A DNA stretch of 64,000 nucleotides from Tetragonia tetragonoides (GCA_038025085.1 CM076146.1:21523001-21587000); one strand, 5' to 3'. Shown: positions 11,701 to 26,261, counted from the stretch's first letter. A program made the numbers and translations. Notes: generated from the letters alone by a model not told the origin.

Positions 11701-14700
11701 AACAAGCTTCAACTCATGCTTTTGAATTCAGTTACGCGTTTTAAAAGCTCATACGAGTAGGGTGAAAGAGATTTGAGTTCTTTTGTGTTGTATAGTAAGA
11801 GAAAGCATCCAAATACTTTTTTTGCATTCATTTGAGTGTGAAACTACACCTAGGATGTTTACAAGTACAAACAAGCTTCAACTCAAGCTGTTGAATGAAT
11901 TTACGCGATTTAACAGCTCTTACGACTAGGGTGATAGAAATTGAGTTCTTTTGTGTTGTATATTAAGAGAAAGCATTCAAATACTTTGCTTGCATTCATT
12001 TGAGTGTGAAACTACACCTAGGATGTTTACAAGTATAAACAAGCTTCAACTCAAGCTGTTGAATGAATTTATGCGTTTTAAAAGCGCATACGAGTAGGGT
12101 GAAAGAGATTTGAGTTCTTTTGTGTTGTATATTAAGACAAAGCATTCAAATACTTTGTTTGCATTCATTTGAGTGTGAAACTACACCTAGGATGTCTACA
12201 AGTATAAACAAGCTTCAACTCAAGCTGTTGAATGAGTTTACGCGATTTAACAGCTCTTACGACTAGGTGGATAGAAATTGAGTTCTTTTGAGTTGTATAT
12301 TAAGAGAAAGCATCCAAATACTTTTTTTTCATTCATTTGAGTGTGAAACTACACCTAGGATGTATACAGTTACAAACAAGCTTCAACTCATGCTTTTGAA
12401 TTCATTTACGCGTTTTAAAAGCTCATACGAGTAGGGTGAAAGAGATTTGAGTTCTTTTGTGTTGTATAGTAAGAGAAAGCATCCAAATACTTTGTTTGCA
12501 TTCATTTGAGTGTGAAACTACACCTAGGATGTTTACAAGTACAAACAAGCTTCAACTCAAGCTGTTGAATGAATTTACGCGATTTAACAGCTCTTACGAC
12601 TAGGGTGATAGAAATTGAGTTCTTTGGTGTTGTATATTAAGAGAAAGCATTCAAATACTTTGTTTGCATTCATTTGAGTGTGAAACTACACCTAGGATGT
12701 TTACAAGTATAAACAAGCTTCAACTCAAGCTGTTGAATGAATTTACGCGATTTAACAGCTCTAACGACTAGGGTGATAGAAACTGAGTTCTTTTGTGTTG
12801 TATATTAAGAGAAAGCATCCAAATACGTTGTTTGCATTCATTTGAGTGTGAAACTAAACCTAGGATGTTTACAAGTACAAAAAAGCTTCAACTCAAGCTG
12901 TTGAATGAACTTACGCGATTTAACAGCTATTACGACCAGGGTGATAGAAATTGAGTTCTTTTGAGTTGTATATTAAGAGAAAGCATCCAAATACTTTGTT
13001 TTCATTCATTTGAGTGTGAAACTACACCGACGATGTTTACAGTTACAAACAAGCTTCAACTCATGCTTTTGAATTCATTTACGCGTTTTAAAAGCTCATA
13101 CGAGTAGGGTGAAAGAGATTTGAGTTCTTTTGTGTTGTATAGTTAGAGAAAGCATCCAAATACTTTGTTTCCATTCATTTGAGTGTGAAACTACACCGAG
13201 GATGTTTACAAGTACAAACAAGCTTCAACTCAAGCTTTTGAATGAATTTACGTGTTTTAACAGCTCTTACGACTAGGGTGATAGAAATTGAGTTCTTTTG
13301 TGTTGTATATTAAGAGAAAATATCCAAATACTTTGTTTGCATTAATTTGAGTGTGAAATAATACCAGTGTTGTTTACAAGTACAAACAAGCTTCAACTCA
13401 AGCTTTTGAATGCATTTACGCGTTTTAAAAGCTCATACGAGTAGGGTGAAAGAGATTTGATTTCTTTTGTGTTGTATATTAAGTGAAAGCTCCCAAATGT
13501 TTTGTTTTCATTCTTTTGAGTATGAAACTACACCAAGAATGTGTTAAATTACAAACAAGCTTCAACTACAGCTTTTGAATGCATTTACGCGTTTTAAAAG
13601 CTCGTACGAGTAGGGTGAAAGAGATTTGAGTTCTTTTGTGTTGTATATTAAGAGAAAGCATCCAAATACTTTATTTGCATTCATTTGAGTGTGAAACTAC
13701 ACCGAGGATGTTTACAAGTACGAACAAGCTTCAACTCAAGCTTTTGAATGTATTTACGCGTTTTAAAAGCTCATACGAGTAGGGTGAAAGAGATTTGAGT
13801 TCTTTTGTGTTGTATATTAAGAGAAAGCATTCAAATACTTTGTTTGCATTCATTTGAGTGTCAAACTACACCTAGGATGTTTACAGTTACAAACAAGCTT
13901 CAACTCATGCTTTTGAATTCATTTACGCGTTTTAAAAGCTCATACGAGTAGGGTGAAAGAGATTTGAGTTCTTTTGTGTTGTATAGTAAGAGAAAGCATC
14001 CAAATACTTTATTTGCATTCATTTGAGTGTGAAACTACACCTAGGATGTTTACAAGTACAAACAAGCTTCACCTCAAGCTTTTGATTGTATTTACGAATT
14101 TTAAAAGCTCATACGAGTAGGGTGAAAGAGATTTGAGTTCTTTTGTGTTGTATATTAAGAGAAAGCATCCAAATACTTTGTTTGCATTCATTTGAGTGTG
14201 AAACTACAGCAAGGATGTTTACAAGTACAAACAAACTTCAACTCAAGCTTTTGAATGTATTTACGCGTTTTAAAAGCTCATACGACTAGGGTGATAGAAA
14301 TTCAGTTCTTTTGTGTTGTATATTAAGAGAAAGCATTCAAATACTTTGTTTGCATTCATTTGTTTGTGAAACTACACCTAGGATGTTTACAAGTATAAAC
14401 AAGCTTCAACTCAAGCTCTTGAATGAATTTACGCGATTTAACAGCTCTTACGACAAGGGTGAAAGAGATTTGAGTTCTTTTGTGTTGTATATTAAGAGAA
14501 AGCATTCAAATACTTTGTTTGAATTCATTTGAGTGTGAAACTACACCGAGGATGTTTACAAGTACAAACAAGCTTCAACTCAAGCGTTTGAATGTATTTA
14601 CGCGTTTTAAAAGCTCATACGAGTAGGGTGAAAGAGATTTGAGTTCTTTTGTGTTGTATATTAAGAGAAAACATTCAAATACTTTGTTTGCATTCATTTG

Positions 14701-15370
14701 AGCGTGAAACTACACCTAGGATGTTTACAAGTATAAACAAGCTTCAACTCAAGCTGTTGAATGAATTTACGCGATTTAACAGCTCTTACGACTAGGGTGA
14801 TAGAAATTGAGTTCTTTTGTGTTGTATATTAAGAGAAAGCGTCCAAATATTTTGTCTTAATTTATTTGAGTGTGAAACTACACCTAGGATGTTTACAGCT
14901 ACAAACAAGCTTCAACTCATGCTTTTGAATTCATTTACGCGTTTTAAAAGCTCATACGAGTAGGGTGAAAGAGATTTGACTTCTTTTTTTGTTGTATAGT
15001 AAGAGAAAGCATCCAAATACTTTGTTTGCATTCACTTGAGTGTGAAACTACACCTAGGATGTTTACAAGTACAAACAAGCTTCAAGTCAAGCTGTTGAAT
15101 GAATTTACGCGATTTAACAGCTCTTACGACTAGGGTGATAGAAATTGAGTTCTTTGGTGTTGTATATTAAGAGAAAGCATTCAAATACTTTGTTTGCATT
15201 CATTTGAGTGTGAAACTACACCTAGGATGTTTACAAGTATAAACAAGCTTCAACTCAAGCTGTTGAATGAATTTACGCGATTTAACAGCTCTTACGACTA
15301 GGGTGATAGAAATTGAGTTCTTTTGTGTTGTATAATAAGAGAAAGCATCCAAATACTTTGTTTGCATTCA
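8771..15370 (+). repeat. Higher-order repeat 2, ~4.2 kb period
   Basis: The segment from 8771 recurs from 12984, an offset of 4,213 bp (about 25 units). This includes the D-E pair at 9.1 kb, matched at 13.3 kb. Further on the offset becomes 4,550 bp: the GAGCGTGAAAC unit at 10.12 kb is matched at 14.67 kb, showing two extra units in the second copy. One unit near 10.44-10.61 kb is missing from the second copy. The correspondence is lost near 15.37 kb. The start of this repeat lies inside the third copy of higher-order repeat 1, so the two overlap. Confidence 0.8.
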
Positions 15371-15510
15371 TTTGAATGTGAAACTACACCTAGGATGTCT
15401 ACAAGTATAAACAAGCTTCAACTCAAGCTGTTGAATGAGTTTACGCGATTTAACAGCTCTTACGACTAGGTGGATAGAAATTGAGTTCTTTTGAGTTGTA
15501 TATTAAGAGA

Positions 15511-17170
15511 AAGCATCCAAATACTTTGTTTGCATTCATTTGAGTGTGAAACTACAGCAAGGATGTTTACAAGTACAAACAAACTTCAACTCAAGCTTTT
15601 GAATGTATTTACGCGTTTTAAAAGCTCATACGACTAGGGTGATAGAAATTCAGTTCTTTTGTGTTGTATATTAAGAGAAAGCATTCAAATACTTTGTTTG
15701 CATTCATTTGTTTGTGAAACTACACCTAGGATGTTTACAAGTATAAACAAGCTTCAACTCAAGCTCTTGAATGAATTTACGCGATTTAACAGCTCTTACG
15801 ACAAGGGTGATAGAAATTGAGTTCTTTTGTGTTGTATATTAAGAGAAAGCATCCAAATACTTTGTTTTCATTCATTTCAGTGTGAAACTACACCTATGAT
15901 CTTTACAGTTACAAACAAGCTTCAACTCATGCTTTTGAATTCAGTTACGCGTTTTAAAAGGTCATACGAGTAGGGTGAAAGAGATTTGAGTTCTTTTGTG
16001 TTGTATAGTAAGAGAAAGCATCCAAATACTTTTTTTGCATTCATTTGAGTGTGAAACTACACCTAGGATGTTTACAAGTACAAACAAGCTTCAACTCAAG
16101 CTGTTGAATGAATTTACGCGATTTAACAGCTCTTACGACTAGGGTGATAGAAATTGAGTTCTTTGGTGTTGTATATTAAGAGAAAGCATTCAAATACTTT
16201 GTTTGCATTCATTTGAGTGTGAAACTACACCTAGGATGTTTACAAGTATAAACAAGCTTCAACTCAAGCTGTTGAATGAATTTACGCGATTTAAAAGCTC
16301 TTACGACTAGGGTGATAGAAATTGAGTTCTTTTGTGTTGTATAATAAGAGAAAGCATCCAAATACTTTGTTTGCATTCATTTGAGTGTGAAACTACACCT
16401 AGGATGTTTACAAGTACAAACAAGCTTCAACTCAAGCTTTTGATTGTATTTACGCGTTTTAAAAGCTCATACGAGTAGGGTGAAAGAGATTTGAGTTCTT
16501 TTGTGTTTTATATTAAGAGAAAGCATCCAAATACTTTGTTTGCATTCATTTGAGTGTGAAACTACAGCAAGGATGTTTACAAGTACAAACAAACTTCAAC
16601 TCAAGCTTTTGAATGTATTTACGCGTTTTAAAAGCTCATACGTCTAGGGTGATAGAAATTCAGTTCTTTTGTGTTGTATATTAAGAGAAAGCATTCAAAT
16701 ACTTTGTTTGCATTCATTTGTTTGTGAAACTACACCTAGGATGTTTACAAGTATAAACAAGCTTCAACTCAAGCTCTTGAATGAATTTACGCGATTTAAC
16801 AGCTCTTACGACAAGGGTGATAGAAATTGAGTTCTTTTGTGTTGTATAATAAGAGAAAGCATCCAAATACTTTGTTTTCATTCATTTCAGTGTGAAACTA
16901 CACCTATGATGTTTACAGTTACAAACAAGCTTCAACTCATGCTTTTGAATTCAGTTACGCGTTTTAAAAGCTCATACGAGTAGGGTGAAAGAGATTTGAG
17001 TTCTTTTGTGTTGTATAGTAAGAGAAAGCATCCAAATACTTTTTTTGCATTCATTTGAGTGTGAAACTACACCTAGGATGTTTACAAGTACAAACAAGCT
17101 TCAACTCAAGCTGTTGAATGAATTTACGCGATTTAACAGCTCTTACGACTAGGGTGATAGAAATTGAGTT
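15511..17170 (+). repeat. Six-unit duplication, 1,010 bp offset
   Basis: The block beginning at the CTACAGCAAGG unit (15511) recurs at 16521. Shared rare markers include CATTTGTTTGTGAAAC (15.7 and 16.7 kb), CTTACGACAAGGGTGATAG, and CACCTATGATSTTTACAG. The match fades near 16.16 and 17.17 kb. A related block starts near 14163, a further 1,348 bp (8 units) upstream. Confidence 0.8.
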
Positions 17171-20100
17171 CTTTTGTGTTGTATATTAAGAGAAAGCATT
17201 CAAATAATTTGCTTGCATTCATTTGAGTGTGAAACTACACCTAGGATGTTTACAAGTATAAACAAGCTTCAACTCAAGCTGTTGAATGAATTTACGCGAT
17301 TTAACAGCTCTTACGACTAGGGTGATAGAAATTGAGTTCTTTTGTGTTGTATATTAAGAGAAAGCATTCAAATACTTTGTTTGCATTCATTTGAGTGTGA
17401 AACTACACCTAGGATGTTTACAAGTATAAACAAGCTTCAACTCAAGCTGTTGAATGAATTTACGCGTTTTAAAAGCGCATACGAGTAGGGTGAAAGAGAT
17501 TTGAGTTCTTTTGTGTTGTATATTAAGACAAAGTATTCAAATACTTTGTTTGCATTCATTTGAGTGTGAAACTACACCTAGGATGTCTACAAGTATAAAC
17601 AAGCTTCAACTCAAGCTGTTGAATGAGTTTACGCGATTTAACAGCTCTTACGACTAGGTGGATAGAAATTGAGTTCTTTTGAGTTGTATATTAAGAGAAA
17701 GCATCCAAATACTTTGTTTTCATTCATTTCAGTGTGAAACTACACCTATGATGTATACAGTTACAAACAAGCTTCAACTCATGCTTTTGAATTCATTTAC
17801 GCGTTTTAAAAGCTCATACGAGTAGGGTGAAAGAGATTTGAGTTCTTTTGTGTTGTATAGTAAGAGAAAGCATCCAAATACTTTGTTTGCATTCATTTGA
17901 GTGTGAAACAACACCTGGGATGTTTACAAGTACAAACAAGCTTCAACTCAAGCTGTTGAATGAATTTACGCGATTTAACAGCTCTTACGACAAGGGTGAT
18001 AGAAATTGAGTTCTTTTGTGTTGTATATTAAGAGAAAGAATTCAAATACTTTGTTTGCATTCATTTGAGTGTGAAACTACACCTAGGATGTTTACAAGTA
18101 TAAACAAGCTTCAACTCAAGCTGTTGAATGAATTTACGCGATTTAACAGCTCTTACGACTAGGGTGATAGAAATTGAGTTCTTTTGTGTTGTATATTAAG
18201 AGAAAGCATCCAAATACGTTGTTTGCATTCATTTGAGTGTGAAACTACACCTAGGATGTTTACAAGTACAAACAAGCTTCAACTCAAGCTGTTGAATGAA
18301 TTTACGCGATTTAACAGCTATTACGACTACGGTGATAGAAATTGAGTTCTTTTGTGTTGTATATTAAGAGAAAGCATCCAAATACTTTGTTTTCATTCAT
18401 TTGAGTGTAAAACTACACCGACGATGTTTACAGTTACAAACAAGCTTCAACTCATGCTTTTGAATTCATTTACGCGTTTTAAAAGCTCATACGAGTAGGG
18501 TGAAAGAGATTTGAGTTCTTTTGTGTTGTATAGTTAGAGAAAGCATCCAAATACTTTGTTTCCATTCATTTGAGTGTGAAACTACACCGAGGATGTTTAC
18601 AAGTACAAACAACCTTCAACTCAAGCTTTTGAATGAATTTACGTGTTTTAACAGCTCTTACGACTAGGGTGATAGAAATTGAGTTCTTTTGTGTTGTATA
18701 TTAAGAGAAAATATCCAAATACTTTGTTTGCATTACTTTGAGTGTGAAATAATCCCAGTGTTGTTTACAAGTACAAACAAGCTTCAACTCAAGCTTTTGA
18801 ATGCATTTACGCGTTTTAAAAGCTCATACGAGTAGGGTGAAAGAGATTTGATTTCTTTTGTGTTGTATATTAAGTGAAAGCTCCCAAATGTTTTGTTTTC
18901 ATTCTTTTGAGTATGAAACTACACCAAGAATGTGTTAAATTACAAACAAGCTTCAACTACAGCTTTTGAATGCATTTACGCGTTTTAAAAGCTCGTACGA
19001 GTAGGGTGAAAGAGATTTGAGTTCTTTTGTGTTGTATATTAAGAGAAAGCATTCAAATACTTTGTTTGCATTCATTTGTTTGTGAAACTACACCTAGGAT
19101 GTTTACAAGTATAAACAAGCTTCAACTCAAGCTCTTGAATGAATTTACGCGATTTAACAGCTCTTACAACAAGGGTGATAGAAATTGAGTTCTTTTGTGT
19201 TGTATATTAAGAGAAAGCATCCAAATACTTTGTTTTCATTCATTTCAGTGTGAAACTACACCTAGGATGTTTACAGTTACAAACAAGCTTCAACTCATGC
19301 TTTTGAATTCAGTTACGCGTTTTAAAAGCTCATACGAGTAGGGTGAAAGAGATTTGAGTTGTTTTGTGTTGTATAGTAAGAGAAAGCATCCAAATACTTT
19401 TTTTGCATTCATTTGAGTGTGAAACTACACCTAGGATGTTTACAAGTACAAACAAGCTTCAACTCAAGCTGTTGAATGAATTTACGCGATTTAACAGCTC
19501 TTACGACTAGGGTGATAGAAATTGAGTTCTTTTGTGTTGTATATTAAGAGAAAGCATTCAAATACTTTGCTTGCATTCATTTGAGTGTGAAACTACACCT
19601 AGGATGTTTACAAGTATAAACAAGCTTCAACTCAAGCTGTTGAATGAATTTACGCGATTTAACAGCTCTTACGACTAGGGTGATAGAAATTGAGTTCTTT
19701 TGTGTTGTATATTAAGTGAAAGCATTCAAATACTTTGTTTGCATTCATTTGAGTGTGAAACTACACCTACGATGTTTACAAGTATAAACAAGCTTCAACT
19801 CAAGCTGTTGAATGAATTTACGCGTTTTAAAAGCGCATACGAGTAGGGTGAAAGAGATTTGAGTTCTTTTGTGTTGTATATTAAGACAAAGCATTCAAAT
19901 ACTTTGTTTGCATTCATTTGAGTGTGAAACTACACCTAGGATGTCTACAAGTATAAACAAGCTTCAACTCAAGCTGTTGAATGAGTTTACGCGATTTAAC
20001 AGCTCTTACGACTAGGTGGATAAAAGTTGAGTTCTTTTGAGTTGTATATTAAGAGAAAGCATCCAAATACTTTGTTTTCATTCATTTGAGTGTGAAACTA

Positions 20101-20890
20101 CACCTATGATGTATACAGTTACAAACAAGCTTCAACTCATGCTTTTGAATTCATTTACGCGTTTTAAAAGCTCATACGAGTAGGGTGAAAGAGATTTGAG
20201 TTCTTTTGTGTTGAATAGTAAGAGAAAGCATCCAAATACTTTGTTTGCATTCATTTGAGTGTGAAACTACACCTAGGATGTTTACAAGTACAAATAAGCT
20301 TCAACTCAAGCTGTTGAATGAATTTACGCGATTTAACAGCTCTTACGACAAGGGTGATAGAAATTGAGTTCTTTTGTGTTGTATATTAAGAGAAAGCATT
20401 CAAATACTTTGTTTGCATTCATTTGAGTGTGAAACTACACCTAGGATGTTTACAAGTATAAACAAGCTTCAACTCAAGCTGTTGAATGAAATTACGCGAT
20501 TTAACAGCTCTTACGACTAGGGTGATAGAAATTGAATTCTTTTGCGTTGTATTTTAAGAGAAAGCATCCAAATACGTTGTTTGCATTCATTTGAGTGTGA
20601 AACTACACCTAGGATGTTTACAAGTACAAACAAGCTTCAACTCAAGCTGTTGAATGAATTTACGCGATTTAACAGCTATTACGACTACGGTGATAGAAAT
20701 TGAGTTCTTTTGTGTTGTATATTAAGAGAAAGCATCCAAATACTTTGTTTTCATTCATTTGAGTGTAAAACTACACCGACGATGTTTACAGTTACAAACA
20801 AGCTTCAACTCATGCTTTTGAATTCATTTACGCGTTTTAAAAGCTCATACGAGTAGGGTGAAAGAGATTTGAGTTCTTTTGTGTTGTATA
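16680..20890 (+). repeat. Fourteen-unit higher-order repeat, ~2,358 bp period
   Basis: TTTGTGAAAC following CATTCATTTG begins at 16721 and again at 19079. The AAGCGCATACGAG marker lies at 17.47 and 19.83 kb. Both give an offset of 2,358-2,359 bp. The second copy departs near 20.89 kb, where GTATAGTATGAG replaces GTATAGTTAGAG. The end of the first copy carries a D-E pair (18.7 kb) that the second copy lacks at the equivalent place, so the right edge was rearranged. Confidence 0.82.
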
Positions 20891-23079
20891 GTATGAGAAA
20901 GCATCCAAATACTTTGTTTGCTTTCATTTGAGTGTGAAACTACACCTAGGATGTTTACAAGTATAAACAAGCTTCAACTCAAGCTGTTGAATGAATTTAC
21001 GCGATTTAACAGCTCTTACGACTAGGGTGATAGAAATTGAGTTCTTTTGTGTTTTGTATTAAGAGAAAGCATCCAAATACTTTGTTTTCATTCATTTGAG
21101 TGTGAAACTACACCTAGGATGTTTACAGTTACAAACAAGCTTCAACTCAAGCTTTTGAATGAATTTACGTGTTTTTACAGCTCTTACGACTAGGGTGATA
21201 GAAATTGAGTTCTTTTGTGTTGTATATTAAGAGAAAATATCCAAATACTTTGTTTGCATTAATTTGAGTGTGAAATAATACCAGTGTTGTTTACAAGTAC
21301 AAACAAGCTTCCACTCAAGCTTTTGAATGCATTTACGCGTTTTAAAAGCTCATACGAGTAGGGTGAAAGAGATTTGATTTCTTTTGTGTTGTATATTAAG
21401 AGAAAGCTCCCAAATGTTTTGTTTGCATTCTTTTGAGTATGAAACTACACCAAGAATGTGTTAAATTACAAACAAGCTTCAACTCAACCTTTTTAATGCA
21501 TTTACGCGTTTTAAAAGCTCGTACGAGTAGGGTGAAAGAGTTTTGAGTTCTTTTGTGTTGTATATTAAGAGAAAGCATCCAAATACTTTGTTTTCATTCA
21601 TTTCAGTGTGAAACTACACCTAGGATGTTTACAGTTACAAACAAGCTTCAACTCATGCTTTTGAATTCAGTTACGCGTTTTAAAAGCTCATACGAGTAGG
21701 GTGAAAGAGATTTGAGTTCTTTTGTGTTGTATATTAAGAGAAAGCATCCAAATACTTTGTTTGCATTCATTTGAGTGTGAAACGACTCCGAGGATGTTTA
21801 AAAGTACAAACAAGCTTCAACTCAAGCTGTTGAATGTATTTACGCGTTTTAAAAGCTCATACGAGTAGGGTGAAAGAGATTTGAGTTCTTTTGTGTTGTA
21901 TATTAAGACAAAGCATTCAAATACTTTGTTTGCATTCATTTGAGTGTGAAACTACACCTAGGATGTTTACAAGTATAAACAAGCTTCAAGTGAAGCTGTT
22001 GAATGAATTTACGCGATTTAACAGCTCTTACGACTAGGGTGATAGAAATTGAGTTCTTTTGTGTTGTATATTAAGAGAAAGCATTCAAATACTTTGTTTG
22101 CATTCATTTGAGTGTGAAACTACACCTAGGATGTTTACAAGTATAAACAAGCTTCAACTCAAGCTGTTGAATGAATTTACGCGATTTAACACCTCTTACG
22201 ACTAGGGTGATAGAAATTGAGTTCTTTGGTGTTGTATATTAAGAGAAAGCATTCAAATACTTTGTTTGCATTCATTTGAGTGTGAAACTACACCTAGGAC
22301 GTTTACAAGTATAAACAAGCTTCAAGTCAAGCTGTTGAATGAATTTACGCGATTTAACAGCTCTTACGACTAGGGTGATAGAAATTGAGTTCTTTTGTGT
22401 TGTATATTAAGAGAAAGCATCCAAATACTTTGTCTTAATTTATTTGAGTGTGAAACTACACCTAAGATGTTTACAGCTACAAACAAGCTTCAACTCATGC
22501 TTTTGAATTCATTTACGCGTTTTAAAAGCTCATACGAGTAGGGTGAAAGAGATTTGACTTCTTTTGTGTTGTATAGTAAGAGAAAGCATCCAAATACTTT
22601 GTTTGCATTCATTTGAGTGTGAAACTACACCTAGGATGTTTACAAGTACAAACAAGCTTCAACTCAAGCTGTTGAATGAATTTACGCGATTTAAGAGCTC
22701 TTACGACTAGGGTGATAGAAATTGAGTTCTTTGGTGTTGTATATTAAGAGAAAGCATTCAAATACTTTGTTTGCATTCATTTGAGTGTGAAACTACACCT
22801 AGGATGTTTACAAGTATAAACAAGCTTCAACTCAAGCTGTTGAATGAATTTACGCGATTTAACAGCTCTTACGACTAGGGTGATAGAAATTGAGTTCTTT
22901 TGTGTTGTATATTAAGAGAAAGCATCCAAATACTTTGTTTGCATTCATTTGAGTGTGAAACTACACCTAGGATGTTTACAAGTACAAACAAGCTTCAACT
23001 CAAGCTTTTGATTGTATTTACGCGTTTTAAAAGCTCATACGAGTAGGGTGAAAGAGATTTGAGTTCTTTTGTGTTGTAT

Positions 23080-24070
23080 ATTAAGAGAAAGCATCCAAAT
23101 ACTTTGTTTGCATTCATTTGAGTGTGAAACTACAGCAAGGATGTTTACAAGTACAAACAAGCTTCAACTCTAGCTTTTGAATGTATTTACGCGTTTTAAA
23201 AGCTCATACGAGTAGGGTGAAAGAGATTTGAGTTCTTTTGTGTTGTATATTAAGAGAAAGCATTCAAATACTTTGTTTGCATTCATTTGAGTGTGAAACT
23301 ACACCTAGGATATTTACAAGTACAAACAAGCTTCAACTCAAGCTGTTGAAAGAATTTACGCGATTTAACAGCTCTTACGACTAGGGTGATAGAAATTCAG
23401 TTCTTTTGTGTTGTATATTAAGAGGAAGCATCCAAATACTTTGTTTGCATTCATTTGAGTGGGAAGCTACACCGACGATGTTTACAAGTACAAACAAGCT
23501 TCAACTCAAGCTTTTGAATGTATTTGCGCGTTTTAAAAGCTCATACGAGTAGGGTGAAAGAGATTTGAGTTCTCTTGTGTTGTATATTAAGAGAAAGCAT
23601 CCAAATACTTTGTTTGCATTCATTTGAGTGTGAAACTACAGCAAGGATGTTTAAAATTACAAACAAGCTTCAACTCAAGCTTTTGAATGTATTTACGCGT
23701 TTTAAAAGCTCATACGAGTAGGGTGAAAGAGATTTGAGTTCTTTTGTGTTGTATATTAAGAGAAAGCATTCAAATACTTTGTTTGCATTCATTTGAGTGT
23801 GAAACTACACCTAGGATGTTTACAAGTACAAACAAGCTTCAACTCAAGCTGTTGAAAGAATTTACGCGATTTAACAGCTCTTACGACTAGGGTGATAGAA
23901 ATTCAGTTCTTTTGTGTTGTATATTAAGAGGAAGCATCCAAATACTTTGTTTGCATTCATTTGAGTGGGAAGCTACACCGACGATGTTTATAAGTACAAA
24001 CAAGCTTCAACTCAAGCTTTTGAATGTATTTACGCGTTTTAAAAGCTCATACGAGTAGGGTGAATGAGAT
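23080..24070 (+). repeat. Three-unit duplication, 506 bp offset
   Basis: Two consecutive copies of a trimer share the rare markers CTACAGCAAGGATG, GTTGAAAGAATTTACG, TTAAGAGGAAGCATCC and GAGTGGGAAGCTACACCGAC. The last marker is at 23.46 and 23.97 kb, an offset of 506 bp. The copies differ at only a few bases, such as TTTGCGCG in the first and TTTACGCG in the second. Confidence 0.85.
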
Positions 24071-26261
24071 TTGAGTTCTTTTGTGTTGTATATTAAGAGA
24101 AAGCATCCAAATACTTTGTTTCCATTCATTTAAGTGTGAAACTATACCTAGGATGTATACAAGTACAAACAAGATTCAACTCAAGCTTTTGAATGAATTT
24201 ACGTGTTTTAACAGCTCTTACGACTAGGGTGATAGAAATTGAGTTCTTTTGTGTTGTATATTAAGAGAAAATATCCAAATACTTTGTTTGCATTAATTTG
24301 AGTGTGAAATATTACCAGTGTTGTTTACAAGTAAAAACAAGCTTCAACTCAAGCTTTTGAATGCATTTACGCGTTTTAAAAGCTCATACGAGTAGGGTGA
24401 AAGAGATTTGATTTCTTTTGTGTTGTATATTAAGAGAAAGCTCCCAAATGTTTTGTTTACATTCTTTTGAGTATGAAACTATACCAAGAATGTGTTAAAT
24501 TACAAACAAGCTTCAACTCAAGCTTTTGAATGCATTTACGCGTTTTAAAAGCGCATACGAGTAGGGTGAAAGATATTTGACTTCTTTTGTGTTGTATAGT
24601 AAGAGAAAGCATCCAAATACTTTGTTTTCATTCATTTGAGTGTAAAACTACACCGACGATGTTTACAGTTACAAACAAGCTTCAACTCATGCTTTTGAAT
24701 TCATTTACGCGTTTTAAAAGCTCATACGAGTAGGGTGAAAGAGATTTGAGTTCTTTTGTGTTGTATAGTTAGAGAAAGCATCCAAATACTTTTTTTCCAT
24801 TTATTTGAGTGTGAAACTACACCTAGGATGTTTACAAGTACAAACAAGCTTCAACTCAAGCTTTTGATTGCATTTACGCGTTTTAAAAGCTCATACGAGT
24901 AGGGTGAAAGAGATTTGAGTTCTTTTGTGTTGTATATTAAGAGAAAGCATCCAAATACTTTGTTTGCAATCATTTGAGTGTGAAACTACACCGAGGATGT
25001 TTACAAGTACAAACAAGCTTCAACTCAAGCTTTTGAATGTATTTACGCGTTTTAAAAGCTCATACGAGTAGGGTGAAAGAGATTTGAGTTCTTTTGTGTT
25101 GTATATTAAGAGAAAGCATCCAAATACTTTGTTTCCATTCATTTAAGTGTGAAACTATACCTAGGATGTTTACAAGTACAAACAAGCTTCAACTCAAGCT
25201 TTTGAATGAATTTACGTGTTTTAACAGCTCTTACGACTAGGGTGATAGAAATTGAGTTCTTTTGTGTTGTATATTAAGAGAAAATATCCAAATACTTTGC
25301 TTGCATTAATTTGAGTGTGAAATAATACCAGTGTTGTTTACAAGTACAAACAAGCTTCAACTCAAGCTTTTGAATGCATTTACGCGTTTTAAAAGCTCAT
25401 ACGAGTAGGGTGAAAGAGATTTGATTTCTTTTGTGTTGTATATTAAGAGAAAGCTCCCAAATGTTTTGTTTGCATTCTTTTGAGTATGAAACTACACCAA
25501 GAATGTGTTAAATTACAAACAAGCTTCAACTCAAGCTTTTGAATGCATTTACGCGTTTTAAAAGCTCGTACGAGTAGGGTGAAAGAGATTTGAGTTCTTT
25601 TGTGTTGTATATTAAGAGAAAGCATCCAAATACTTTGTTTGCATTCATTTGAGTGTGAAATCACACCGAGGATGTTTACAAGTATAAACAAGCTTCAACT
25701 CAAGCTGTTGAATGAATTTACGCGATTTAACAGCTCTTACGACTAGGGTGATAGAAATTGAGTTCTTTGGTGTTGTATATTAAGAGAAAGCATTCAAATA
25801 CTTTGTTTGCATTCATTTGAGTGTGAAACTACACTTAGGATGTTTACAAGTATAAACAAGCTTCAACTCAAGTTGTTGAATGAATTTACGCGATTTAACA
25901 GCTCTTACGACTAGGGTGATAGAAATTGAGCTTTTGTGTTGTATATTAAGAGAAAGCATCCACATACTTTGTTTTTATTCATTTGAGTGTAAAACTACAT
26001 CTAGGATGTTTACAGTTACAAACAAGCTTCAACTCATGCTTTTGAATTCATTTACGCGTTTTAAAAGCTCATACGAGTAGGGTGAAAGAGATTTGAGTTC
26101 TTTTGTGTTGTATATTAAGAGAAAACATTCAAATAGTTTGTTTGCATTCATTTGAGTGTGAAACTACACCTAGGATGTTTACAAGTATAAACAAGCTTCA
26201 ACTCAAGTTGTTGAATGAATTTACACGATTTAACAGCTCTTACGACTAGGGTGATAGAAAT

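Larger units (their letters stand above)
1..26261 (+). repeat. Left satellite array, 168-169 bp tandem units
   Basis: This is an uninterrupted head-to-tail array. The landmark AAGAGAAAGC starts at 3, 171 and 339, and later at 507, 676, 845 and 1014, giving steps of exactly 168 or 169 bp. Further landmarks in every unit, in order, are CATTCATTTGAGTGTGAAAC, CCTAGG or CCGAGG, TTTACAAGTACAAAC or an ACAGTTAC form, AAGCTTCAACTCA, TTTACGCG and TAGGGTGA. All copies read on the same strand. No spacer or unique sequence interrupts the array before 26262. Satellite units of about one nucleosome plus linker are typical of plant centromeric or pericentromeric heterochromatin; the location is inferred and not proven here. 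Unit variants A, B, C and the D-E pair are present; variants F and G were not seen on this side. Confidence 0.97.

Noticed and set aside
14311..14532. Forward-strand 73-codon frame as a gene (also 31080-31301, 27403-27600, 57541-57723)
   Set aside because: It lies wholly in satellite units; it is the same sequence as neighbouring units where it is interrupted.
1..26261. CRISPR array
   Set aside because: The repeats are 168-169 bp, contiguous and without unique spacers; variation is spread over the unit. No cas genes are present.
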